From Betaproteobacteria bacterium (GTDB taxonomy: Bacteria; Pseudomonadota; Gammaproteobacteria; Burkholderiales; Ferrovaceae), in assembly GCA_028870615.1 (NCBI GenBank), contig JAGWPH010000266.1, positions 1 through 11,020 of the forward strand: a stretch of 11,020 nucleotides of DNA, read 5' to 3'. The notes under the pieces were generated by a model that was not told the origin of the DNA, did not search any database, and was given only the letters and a program-made list of their open reading frames with translations. A program made the position numbers and the translations under genes. This document shows, in pieces, positions 1 through 7,411 of the stretch. Numbering within the stretch: position 1 is the first letter of the stretch; each line of letters begins with the position of its first letter.

Positions 1-559
1 TGATCGGCCCGAAACCGACTGCATGGGCGACATCCAAGCCGTGCAGCACATCCGATACAGGAAAATCAACACCGTTCATCCGCTTGAAAATTGCATCATC
101 CAGCGAATCGAGCGAAACCGTCACACGAGTCAATCCCGCATCTTTCAGGGACTGTGCTGTTTTGGCGAGCAGAGATCCGTTAGTGGTTAGTGTCAGTTCA
201 AGATTACGGCCATCGGGTGTTTTCAACTGCACGAGCATCCCGATCAAATTTCCAATGTGTTTACGCAGTAGTGGTTCACCGCCAGTCAGATGGATTTTTT
301 TGGTGCCATGGGAGACGAAAATTTGTGCGATTCTGGTAATTTCTTCAAAACTCAGCAGCGAAGTCCGCGGCAGAAAAACACGATCCGTAACGAATGATTT
401 ATCAGGCATGCAATACACGCAGCGGAAATTGCAGCGATCCGTGAGTGAGATGCGCAGTTCCTGCAAAGGGCGTGCAAGCGTGTCAGCGACAAACCCAGCT
501 GGCGATTCGAGTGCGGCGGGGATCGTCGGAACCTTGTTAAGCTGGCGATCATATGTCAT
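1..559 (-). CDS. moaA: GTP 3',8-cyclase MoaA, N-terminal part (runs off left edge)
   Basis: Radical-SAM enzyme that starts molybdenum cofactor synthesis by converting GTP to the cyclic pterin precursor in the cytoplasm. Read on the minus strand from the ATG at 559-557, 186 residues lie in the window and the C-terminal half, with the second 4Fe-4S site, is outside. The radical-SAM triad is C43, C47, C50 in [12 protein letters not shown], and the SAM-binding TGGEP is at residues 92-96. Both are typical of MoaA; the N-terminal extension of about 30 residues is common in proteobacterial MoaA. The start is the first ATG after the IS30 remnant; only a weak purine stretch (GGAAAA) precedes it. It points away from the nxr operon, which needs this cofactor. 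The family call is firm; the exact start is less sure because the upstream region is transposon debris. Confidence 0.93.
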   Translation of the reverse strand, partial: MTYDRQLNKVPTIPAALESPAGFVADTLARPLQELRISLTDRCNFRCVYCMPDKSFVTDRVFLPRTSLLSFEEITRIAQIFVSHGTKKIHLTGGEPLLRKHIGNLIGMLVQLKTPDGRNLELTLTTNGSLLAKTAQSLKDAGLTRVTVSLDSLDDAIFKRMNGVDFPVSDVLHGLDVAHAVGFGPI

Positions 560-880
560 GAGAGTAGGTTTTTCCGGTGCGGTAGTGAACAAGTTCAGCT
601 GGCGCCTGAAACCACAACGCCGTGCAGAGTCGTCGCTGGTTTTATCGCAGGGCTATTTTGTTGAGATCAGGCTGGAAGCTGCCTGAAAGATCGGCGCCCT
701 ACGGGAAGAACTGACGCAGCAGACAATTTGTGCTCTCACCAGTGCCGCGTTGGTACGGACTTTGCGGATCGCAGGAGTGGGCGGCGACCATGAAGCGAGA
801 ATGACGCTTCACCAGGGCGGTGACATGTGCATCTCTGAAGCCGTGATCGAACCCCCATCCCAATGGCCTGAGGGATTCTA
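549..880 (-). pseudogene. IS30-family transposase remnant, internally deleted and frameshifted
   Basis: Minus-strand translation gives broken pieces of an IS30 transposase in the expected order. First is GHWDGG at about 868-851, matching the family's GHWEGD motif but with the catalytic Asp lost. After a frame change comes HVTALVKRHSRF (about 830-790). Next come DPQSPYQRGTGESTN and LLRQFFP, then GADLS and FQAPAEL near 610-590, matching the family's C-terminal end. The middle of the DDE core is missing between RHSRF and DPQSP. In-frame stops lie at 701-699 and 644-642. The frame ends at a TGA (551-549) that overlaps the moaA start. I saw no clear terminal inverted repeats. The element is dead and may have displaced the original moaA promoter. 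The assignment rests on remembered family motifs. Confidence 0.75.
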
Positions 881-1145
881 ACTCTCACCAGATTAAAAAT
901 TCTTGATTCATATTAAGTTATTTCTACTCTGCTGCGCGTTTAATACCACGACATGATCTGTGTCGCCGTTTTGTTTGTTCTTGCTTGATAATGTCATTAA
1001 AAATCAATGTAGTACGGACTGCTGATGCTGGTCGCGTTGCTGATGAGGTCCCAGAGTGGTGTTCGTCATCCAATGCGTCACAGGGTTAATTCGACAACTT
1101 GATTTTAGACTGCACTTAAACAAACACATTATGGGGTGTCCCCGA
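881..1145. other. Non-coding stretch between IS30 remnant and barrel pseudogene
   Basis: I find no convincing gene on either strand. The segment is AT-rich at its left end and holds an FNR-like palindrome at 903-916. Short plus-strand ORFs through 1056-1145 only lead into the pseudogene start and have no family resemblance. The stretch probably holds the old promoter of the beta-barrel gene that follows. Confidence 0.5.
903..916. promoter_or_regulatory. FNR/Anr-like palindrome
   Basis: The sequence TTGAT-TCAT-ATTAA matches the FNR/Crp-family consensus TTGAT-N4-ATCAA at 9 of 10 defined positions. It lies 230 bases upstream of the ATG of the decayed barrel gene and more than 700 bases upstream of nxrA, so its present target is unclear. 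A match in AT-rich DNA can arise by chance. Confidence 0.3.
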
Positions 1146-1510
1146 ATGAAAAAATCATTATTGCCGGCGGCAGCGCTTAGCACGGTGGCTGGCGCAGCCC
1201 AAGCGGACAGATATCTATGCTGGGATTTCAGACCAGAACATTGCGGGCGGCGCGAGTTCGCCCTATGCCATCGGGGCAAGCCCGACTCTCTCTACTGATC
1301 AGAACACCACCACCATGAGGTGTGTGTCACCGCTTCTAAGTTTCAGCCCGCCTTTCGGGGGTGTTGAGCATAACAGCATCGGTTTCAAGGCACCGGACAC
1401 GCGGAAAGTCTTGTGTTTTTGACCAATAACATTGCATTGCCTGCGTTGACCGTTGCAGCCCTTTATTAAAGCCGACGGCAAAGTGAGAAATGATTTTGTT
1501 GTTTGCATGC
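1146..1510 (+). pseudogene. Decayed small outer-membrane beta-barrel protein
   Basis: The ATG at 1146 begins a clear Sec signal peptide (MKKSLLPAAALSTVAGAAQA). The mature part is scattered over frames. From about 1207 a +1 frame reads DIYAGISDQNIAGGASSPYA and later FGGVEHNSIGFKAPDTR, ending at a TGA at 1420-1422. Then LTNNIALPALTVAAL follows in the first frame up to a TAA at 1467-1469, and KADGKVRNDF continues in the second frame. The order (signal peptide, first strand, GVE-like and DGKV-like strands) resembles small OmpA-like or OmpW-like barrels, though I cannot name the family. At least three frame changes are needed, so no functional product is expected. Sequencing error is unlikely to explain all of them. 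The homology limit near 1510 is approximate. Confidence 0.6.
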
Positions 1511-1603
1511 GCAGCAACGGGGGAGACCGGATTTGGCGGCCACTGTGTATATCGTCATATCAGGCGGTTGATTTTGGTTTTTATTGCAACAGGCCAAAAC
1601 ATA

Positions 1604-1615
1604 AATGATTTCATT
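1604..1615. promoter_or_regulatory. Inverted repeat just upstream of nxrA
   Basis: AATGA-TT-TCATT is a perfect 5-base inverted repeat centred about 26 bases before the nxrA ATG. It sits in an AT-rich leader (1568-1620) that should hold the operon promoter; TTGATT at 1568 and TTGCAA at 1584 are possible -35 elements, but no well-spaced -10 stands out. The repeat could be an operator or chance. Confidence 0.25.
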
Positions 1616-1635
1616 AATATTTTTGAGGGTAACTC

Positions 1636-4600
1636 ATGAATAAATTGAAGAATAATTTTGGCAGGCGCAGCTTTCTCAAGCTGTCTGCTACCGCCGGGCT
1701 CTTGGCAATGGGCAATAGAGCTTTTGCAGCCGCCTCATTTCTGGTGCCTGTTACCGTGGACAACCCCCTTGCAGCCTATCCAAGCAGGGGTTGGGAAAAA
1801 GTCTACAGGGATATGTATCAGACAGACAGTAATTTTGTTTTTCTGTGTGTGCCAAATGACACACACAACTGCCTCCTTAAGGCGCACGTGAAGAATGACG
1901 TGGTTGTCCGCATCTCGCCGTCGTATGGGTACGGCAATGCCGAAGACCTGGATGGGGAAAAAGCCAGCCACAGGTGGGATCCACGTTGCTGCAACAAAGG
2001 GCTGGTGTTGGCCAGAAGGGTCTATTCCGATAGAAGGCCAAAGGGCGCAATGGTAAGGAAGGGATTCAAGGAGTGGGCAGATGCAGGATTCCCACGGAAT
2101 GGCGAAAACGGCTTTCCGGAAAAGAAATATCTGCAACGCGGTAAAGAGCCCTTCATCAAGCTGCCTTGGGACGAGGCTTTCATGCTGGCAGCAAAAGCTT
2201 TTCACAATATCGCTACGACCTATTCCGGCGAGAGCGGCGCCAAGCTGCTGGAGAGGCAGGGCTACGATCATGACATGATCCATTCCATGCACGGCGCAGG
2301 CACCAGCACCTTTAAATTCCGGGGTGCTATGGCTCTGCTAGGCATCACGCGGATATATGGCCAGAAGAGAATGGCGAACATGATGGCCCTGCTGGACGCC
2401 AATGTCAGAAAAGTGGGTCCGGATGAAGCAAAGGGCTCAAAAGTGCTGGACAGCTATAGCTGGCACACCGACCTGGCGCCGGGAACCCCGATGACTTCCG
2501 GCTTCCAGTGCATGGACTATGATCTTGCCACCATGGAACATGCCAAGGTTATCCTGTTGATGGGTACCAACCTGGTTGCCACCAAGATGCCGGACACACA
2601 CTGGATCACCGAATCCAGGCTCAAGGGCGCGCATGTCATTGACGTTACCATTGATTACCATGCTACTGCCAACAAGGCGGACGATGTCGTCATCATCCGT
2701 CCGGGAACCGACTGCGCGTATATGCTTGGTCTGGCTCATGTACTCCTCAAAGAAAAACTTTTTGATGAGAAATACTTACTGGCCAATACCGACGTGCCGC
2801 TGCTGGTCAGGACAGATACCTGGACCAACTTGAAGGCTGGGGACGTCATAGCGGGCTACGAGCAAGCCAAACTCTCGCACCATATCAAGGTGCTCGGGGA
2901 TAAGGAATCCCTGCCGCCGGTACCGTCCCAGGACGTTCACATGGTCAGGGAAAGCCTGCGCAAGGAGTGGGGCGACGCCATGGTATGGGACAAGAAAACG
3001 GGTAAGGCCGTCCCCTTGTCGCGGGATAAGTGCGGTGCGCAATACGTGAGTGCAGGATTGGAACCTGCGCTTACCGGAGGATACTCGGTGACCCTGCTCG
3101 ATGGGAAAACTGTCAAGGTTGTGCCTGTGTTTCAGTTGATCAAGGAATATCTGGATGAGTACTCACCGGAAAACGTAGCTGCCCTTTGTGCCTGTCCGAA
3201 AGAAGCGGTTCTGGATGTCGCGCACTTGCTGGCGGCAAACCGGGGCAAGAGTATCGTCGCCACCGGCGCCGGCAACAACCACTATTTCAACTCGCACCTG
3301 AAGGACCGTGCCATTCTGCTGGTTGGTGCGCTGACCGACAACATCGGGCATATAGGTGGTTGCATGTTCGGTAACTTTGTAGGCAACTATCCTGTTGCGC
3401 TCTACAGCGGATTGGGGCAGTACCTCCTGGAAGACCCCTTCAACCCGCAGCTGATCCCCCCGCAATTGAAAAATGTGAAGGACCGCAAGGTGGGCGCGGC
3501 CAGAACCGAGCACTACTCCCATGACGAATCGGCCCACTTCTACAACAATGGCGACCGTCCGCTGAGAGTCGGCAACCGTTGTCTCACCGACCCGGGCCAC
3601 ATGCCTTCGCCGACCAAAACGATGATGCAAACGAACTCCAACTCGTCCATCGGCAATTCAAAATGGCACTATGACCTGGTGATCAACAGCATGCCCAAGT
3701 GGGAAATGGTGTGTTATAGCGACTGGAACTGGAGTGGCGCCTGCGAGTATTCCGACATCGTCTGGGGCGTCGACAGCTGGATGGAGAACAAGCATACCGA
3801 CATGTCTGGTTCATGCACCAACTCGTTCATGTATGTCCTACCCGTCACGCCGATGAAGAGGGTGCATGACACCAGGGGCGACATGGAAGTATATAAAGGC
3901 ATATCTGATGCTCTGGCCAAGGTTACCGGTGACGAGAGATTTTCAGACTACTGGCATTTTGTTGGTCCGGCGGGAACCGATCCATCCGAGGATACCGAGG
4001 TTTACCTGCAGCGGATTTGCAATGCCAGCAATAGTGCCGGTGGATACAACGTGCTCGAGGTGAGTGAATTGGCCAAGAAGGGGATTCCTACGCTGATGAT
4101 GAACCGCACCTATCCAAAGGTCAAAGGCTGGGAGCAGGCGCAAGAAGGCAAGCCCTATGCCACGAAGACCGGGCGTCTGGAGTTCTACAAGGACGATGCC
4201 AGGCTCATCGAGGCTGGTGAAAACCTTCCGGTATATCGCGAGCCTGTCGATTCGACCCGGTTTGAGCCGAATGTCATCGTTGGCAAATCGCGCGCATTTG
4301 AGCACATGGCCTCACCCGAGAGCTACGGCTTGGAGACCAATGGCAACAGCCTGACGATTGCCGAAAACAGGCAGGGAAGAAACGTTGTATTGACCACGGC
4401 AGAACTGATGAAGACAGAGCATCCGCTCAGGCCTAATGGTTATAGCCTTTGTTTCAATACCCCCAAGTATCGGCACGGTGCTCATACCACACCGATCGAC
4501 ACCGACCTGATGACGCTGTGGTGGGGGCCGTTTGGCGATATTTACCGCCATGACAAGAGAAAGCCATCGACCGGCGAAGGTTTTGCCGATATCAACCCGA

Positions 4601-5154
4601 TAGACGCCAAGAAGTATGGCATCGACGAGGGGGACTATATGTGGGTGGATGCCGATCCAGGAGACAGGCCTTACCGGGGCTGGAAAGAGGGAACGCCGGA
4701 GTATGAAATTGCGAGGCTCAAGGTCAGGGCAAGATACTATCCCGGCATCTCTCCCGGAACCGTCAGGATGTACATGAATGCGTACGGAGCAACGTACGGT
4801 TCCGTGGAAGGGCAGAAGACCAGGGCCGATGGGCTGGCCAAGAACCCGAGGACCAACTATCAGGCGATGATGAGGACCGGGAGCCACCAAAGCTGCACGA
4901 GGGCTTGGCTTGCGCCGACCCTGATGACTGACAGCATGACTCACAAGTCGCAAATTGGTCAGGAAATCGTCAAGGGCATGGAGGCGGACGTTCATTGCGC
5001 GAATGGCGCCCCCAAGGAGTCTTATGTGAAAGTTTCGTTGTGCGAAAAGGGTGGCACCGATGGCGTACTGTGGAGAGTCGCTGCGCTTGGCTGGCGGCCA
5101 ACCTATGAAAATGAGGCAATGAAGAGGTACCTCAAGGGCGGGTTTGTCAGCTGA
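1636..5154 (+). CDS. nxrA: Nitrite oxidoreductase-type alpha subunit, periplasmic molybdopterin enzyme
   Basis: Catalytic subunit of a type II DMSO-reductase-family enzyme, expected to oxidise nitrite to nitrate (or the reverse) at a Mo-bisMGD centre. The 1172 residues start with a Tat signal, GRRSFLKLSA at 9-18, with likely cleavage near residue 31-33. The FeS0 region reads C71-x3-D75-x3-C79, then DPRCC with C118/C119, followed by KG. The Mo-ligand Asp is most likely D279 in YSWHTDLAPG, the counterpart of the NarG Asp ligand. Stretches such as PNDTH, YDHDMIHSMHGAGT and GQKRMAN resemble Nitrospira and anammox NxrA rather than NarG, PcrA or EbdA as I remember them. Length fits the roughly 1150-residue NxrA class. 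GAGGG at 1625-1629 sets the start. It is first in the operon, and no membrane anchor gene follows. Clade assignment and reaction direction are inferred. Confidence 0.88.
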   Translation: MNKLKNNFGRRSFLKLSATAGLLAMGNRAFAAASFLVPVTVDNPLAAYPSRGWEKVYRDMYQTDSNFVFLCVPNDTHNCLLKAHVKNDVVVRISPSYGYGNAEDLDGEKASHRWDPRCCNKGLVLARRVYSDRRPKGAMVRKGFKEWADAGFPRNGENGFPEKKYLQRGKEPFIKLPWDEAFMLAAKAFHNIATTYSGESGAKLLERQGYDHDMIHSMHGAGTSTFKFRGAMALLGITRIYGQKRMANMMALLDANVRKVGPDEAKGSKVLDSYSWHTDLAPGTPMTSGFQCMDYDLATMEHAKVILLMGTNLVATKMPDTHWITESRLKGAHVIDVTIDYHATANKADDVVIIRPGTDCAYMLGLAHVLLKEKLFDEKYLLANTDVPLLVRTDTWTNLKAGDVIAGYEQAKLSHHIKVLGDKESLPPVPSQDVHMVRESLRKEWGDAMVWDKKTGKAVPLSRDKCGAQYVSAGLEPALTGGYSVTLLDGKTVKVVPVFQLIKEYLDEYSPENVAALCACPKEAVLDVAHLLAANRGKSIVATGAGNNHYFNSHLKDRAILLVGALTDNIGHIGGCMFGNFVGNYPVALYSGLGQYLLEDPFNPQLIPPQLKNVKDRKVGAARTEHYSHDESAHFYNNGDRPLRVGNRCLTDPGHMPSPTKTMMQTNSNSSIGNSKWHYDLVINSMPKWEMVCYSDWNWSGACEYSDIVWGVDSWMENKHTDMSGSCTNSFMYVLPVTPMKRVHDTRGDMEVYKGISDALAKVTGDERFSDYWHFVGPAGTDPSEDTEVYLQRICNASNSAGGYNVLEVSELAKKGIPTLMMNRTYPKVKGWEQAQEGKPYATKTGRLEFYKDDARLIEAGENLPVYREPVDSTRFEPNVIVGKSRAFEHMASPESYGLETNGNSLTIAENRQGRNVVLTTAELMKTEHPLRPNGYSLCFNTPKYRHGAHTTPIDTDLMTLWWGPFGDIYRHDKRKPSTGEGFADINPIDAKKYGIDEGDYMWVDADPGDRPYRGWKEGTPEYEIARLKVRARYYPGISPGTVRMYMNAYGATYGSVEGQKTRADGLAKNPRTNYQAMMRTGSHQSCTRAWLAPTLMTDSMTHKSQIGQEIVKGMEADVHCANGAPKESYVKVSLCEKGGTDGVLWRVAALGWRPTYENEAMKRYLKGGFVS

Positions 5155-5165
5155 GTAAAGCGCGC

Positions 5166-5196
5166 GGCCCGTCTTTTTGAATCAGGGCGATGGGCC
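5166..5196 (+). promoter_or_regulatory. Intercistronic hairpin between nxrA and nxrB
   Basis: GGCCCGTC (5166-5173) can pair with GATGGGCC (5189-5196) over 8 base pairs with one G-U, leaving a 15-base loop. It begins 12 bases after the nxrA stop and is not followed by a clean T-run, so it looks more like an mRNA-stabilising or processing hairpin than a full terminator. It could tune the NxrA:NxrB ratio. Confidence 0.5.
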
Positions 5197-5232
5197 TAAG
5201 TTCAGAATGGTATCTAAAAAAGGGAACTCATA

Positions 5233-6375
5233 ATGGCAACAGTTAGAAACTGGCAGCTAGGGAGGGATATGGAATATCCCTATGAAGGCAACAGGCCAAA
5301 GCGGCAAATTACCATGTTCTTTGACCTGAACAAGTGTATTGCATGCCAAACATGCACCATGGCCTGCAAGACAACATGGACTTCCGGCAAGGGGCAGGAA
5401 GCGGTATTTTGGAATAACGTGGAATCCAAACCATATGGGTTCTATCCACTGGCTTGGGATGTGAAGATACTTGACATATTGGGTTCCCAGCCTTGGTCGG
5501 GATCAACTTACAAAGGCAAAACCATATTCGAAGATACGGCAATGGAAGAAAAGGTCAGGGGCTTCCTCCCTGATGAGTTGGACTATATGAGCCCGAACCT
5601 GGGCGAGGATGAGGCAATCGGAATCCAGACAACCGAAGGGGACTATATCAAGGGTCCCACACACAAGAACTGGGGATTCTATTTGCCGCGTATATGTAAC
5701 CATTGCACTTATCCAGGGTGTCTTGCCGCTTGCCCGAGGAAGGCTATTTACAAGAGACAGGATGACGGTATCGTTCTCATCGACCAGTCCAAGTGCAGGG
5801 GCTACAGGGAATGCGTGAAGGCTTGCCCGTACAAGAAGGCATTCTACAATAACACCACTCGTGTATCGGAGAAGTGCATCTCCTGCTATCCGAAGATCGA
5901 GAAGGGTGAAATGTCCCAGTGCGTGACCAATTGTATCGGAAGAATCCGTATTCAAGCCTACAAATCAACGGATCTAGCCAAGATCAGGAAGAATAATGTG
6001 GCGGATTTCCTGGTTCATGTGCGTAAGATAGCACTTCCGCTATACCCGCAGTTTGGCACCGAGCCGAACAATTACTACATTCCACCCATTCACGTTGATT
6101 TGGCCTATCTTACCCAGATGTTCGGCCCTGGCGTCGAGAACGCGATCAAGCAGTACCGCAATGCAGGCAATGATAAGGAATTGCTCTCGGCATTGATTCT
6201 CTTCGGAAACACCGAGAAGATAAGCGACACATTCAAATATGATGAAAAAACCGACGAGGCAGTTTCCTATGATGCTGAAGGCAAGGAAATTGTCAGGGTT
6301 CCATGCACCGAGCCTATCTACATCCGGAAGGTTCTGAATGCGAAGTCCGGCGCTTTTCTTACCAACAATTCGTAA
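5233..6375 (+). CDS. nxrB: Nitrite oxidoreductase-type beta subunit, iron-sulfur electron transfer protein
   Basis: Passes electrons from NxrA through four Fe-S clusters. The 380 residues show four Cys groups: C35/C38/C41/C45; C155/C158/C163/C167; C188, Y191, C194, C198; and C215/C218/C230/C234. Y191 takes the place of a Cys, as Trp does in NarH, so one cluster should be 3Fe-4S. The first group is all Cys, whereas I recall Nitrospira NxrB having Asp at the last position. RICNHCTYPGCLAACP, TRVSEKCI and QMFGPGV closely match Nitrospira NxrB, as does the NWQLGR start. It is about 50 residues shorter than Nitrospira NxrB, with the loss around residues 75-145. There is no signal peptide, so it should cross the membrane with NxrA by Tat hitch-hiking. 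AAAGGGA before 5226 serves as the ribosome site, 78 bases after nxrA. Confidence 0.9.
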   Translation: MATVRNWQLGRDMEYPYEGNRPKRQITMFFDLNKCIACQTCTMACKTTWTSGKGQEAVFWNNVESKPYGFYPLAWDVKILDILGSQPWSGSTYKGKTIFEDTAMEEKVRGFLPDELDYMSPNLGEDEAIGIQTTEGDYIKGPTHKNWGFYLPRICNHCTYPGCLAACPRKAIYKRQDDGIVLIDQSKCRGYRECVKACPYKKAFYNNTTRVSEKCISCYPKIEKGEMSQCVTNCIGRIRIQAYKSTDLAKIRKNNVADFLVHVRKIALPLYPQFGTEPNNYYIPPIHVDLAYLTQMFGPGVENAIKQYRNAGNDKELLSALILFGNTEKISDTFKYDEKTDEAVSYDAEGKEIVRVPCTEPIYIRKVLNAKSGAFLTNNS

Positions 6376-6388
6376 GGGGGAAGCGATA

Positions 6389-7345
6389 ATGAAGATATTT
6401 GTTGGGATAGCGGCAATGTGTTTGATGGCCTCATTTGCCACGCCTTCCTTAGCCCATGATGACACGGCTGAGATCAAGTCAAAGGCAATAACAGGGGAGG
6501 TGCCGCTGGATCCGAATAGTGATGTTTGGAATGATGCCAAGTATTTGATAGTCGGAATGGGGCCGCAGAATCTGGTTGCCCCAGGTTTGGCCAAAGGCAC
6601 GGTTTCCAGTGTGAAAGTGAAGTCAGTCCACAATGGCAAAGATATTGCTTTTTTGCTGGAGTGGTATGACCCGACTGAAGACGACACGGAAACCATGATG
6701 AACAAGTTTTCCGATGCGGTTGCCATGATGTTTCCTGTAAAGCCTGGGACAGAGCCGACGTACATGATGGGTGACCCAGATAACCCCGTCGAGATAATTT
6801 ATTGGAAGGCGGCTTGGCAGAAGGATATTGATAAGGGATATCAGGACGTGAGGGATGCATATCCCAATTATAACTATGACACGTACCCGATGCTCAATAA
6901 CATGATCGATGCGAGAGGGAACCCGATTGAAGTGAAGGATGGAGAAATCTACAAGCCGGTAGCGCCGGAAGACAGGGCAATCAATACGCCAATAGGCAAG
7001 TATACCGATGCGCAAAAGGGCTACTTACCCGGTTTGGCGGTAAATAATCCCAGGTCCAGAATCGACAGGACAAAGCCGGTTGAGGAACTGAATGCAATCG
7101 GTTTCGGCACACTGACTACTGAAGCGGTGGAGGGGCATGCCAATGGCAAGGGTATAAGGAGCTTCGGTTACTGGAAGATTGTTCTCACGCACCCGTTGAA
7201 AGGCGAAGTTCAGGATGCAAGTTTTATAGGAAACAATGGACATTTCATGACTGCCATCGCTGTATGGGATGGTGACAAGGGGAACCGTGGCGGACGCAAG
7301 AATTTTTCGAACGGCGGTTGGATTCCGTTATGGCTGGAGCCATAG
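6389..7345 (+). CDS. nxrC: Nitrite oxidoreductase-type gamma subunit, haem b binding periplasmic protein
   Basis: Type II DMSO-reductase gamma subunit (EbdC/DdhC/ClrC class), which takes electrons from NxrB and hands them to a soluble cytochrome c. I place the start at the ATG at 6389, preceded by AAGGGGGA at 6374-6381, 13 bases after nxrB; an upstream in-frame ATG at 6338 lies inside nxrB and would bury the signal peptide. The 318 residues begin with a Sec signal (MKIFVGIAAMCLMASFATPSLA). Family stretches are AFLLEWYDPTEDDT (87-100), FSDAVAMMFP (107-116), the MMGDPDNPV loop (126-134) and AVWDGDKGNRGGRKNFSNGG near the end. By analogy with EbdC, a Met near 126-127 and a Lys such as K304 are candidate axial haem ligands. 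No c-type CXXCH motif is present. The family call is good; the ligands are inferred. Confidence 0.85.
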   Translation: MKIFVGIAAMCLMASFATPSLAHDDTAEIKSKAITGEVPLDPNSDVWNDAKYLIVGMGPQNLVAPGLAKGTVSSVKVKSVHNGKDIAFLLEWYDPTEDDTETMMNKFSDAVAMMFPVKPGTEPTYMMGDPDNPVEIIYWKAAWQKDIDKGYQDVRDAYPNYNYDTYPMLNNMIDARGNPIEVKDGEIYKPVAPEDRAINTPIGKYTDAQKGYLPGLAVNNPRSRIDRTKPVEELNAIGFGTLTTEAVEGHANGKGIRSFGYWKIVLTHPLKGEVQDASFIGNNGHFMTAIAVWDGDKGNRGGRKNFSNGGWIPLWLEP

Positions 7346-7354
7346 CCGTATATC

Positions 7355-7378
7355 GGGGGTCTGCAGGATATTGCCCCT
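7355..7378 (+). promoter_or_regulatory. Weak hairpin between nxrC and the chaperone gene
   Basis: GGGGGT (7355-7360) can pair with GCCCCT (7373-7378), four G-C pairs flanked by two G-U, followed by a pyrimidine-rich CCTCTTTTCTT. It may be a leaky attenuator that lowers chaperone expression relative to the structural subunits. Confidence 0.3.
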
Positions 7379-7411
7379 CCTCTTTTCTTAATTTTTGAAG
7401 GGGAAACATTG

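Noticed and set aside
84..686. 200-residue plus-strand open frame over moaA
   Set aside because: It is antisense to moaA, whose minus-strand frame has clear radical-SAM motifs; the plus-strand protein has no family resemblance.
560..880. Moco riboswitch upstream of moaA
   Set aside because: The sequence is explained by IS30 transposase debris, and I see no match to the Moco RNA core.
4312..4995. 227-residue minus-strand open frame inside nxrA
   Set aside because: It is a shadow of the nxrA coding frame, with no ribosome site and no recognisable domain. Other antisense frames within nxrA, nxrB and the ATPase gene were rejected for the same reason.
6338..6388. Extended nxrC start inside nxrB
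   Set aside because: It would put 17 residues before a clear Sec signal peptide, and the ATG at 6389 has a strong ribosome site.
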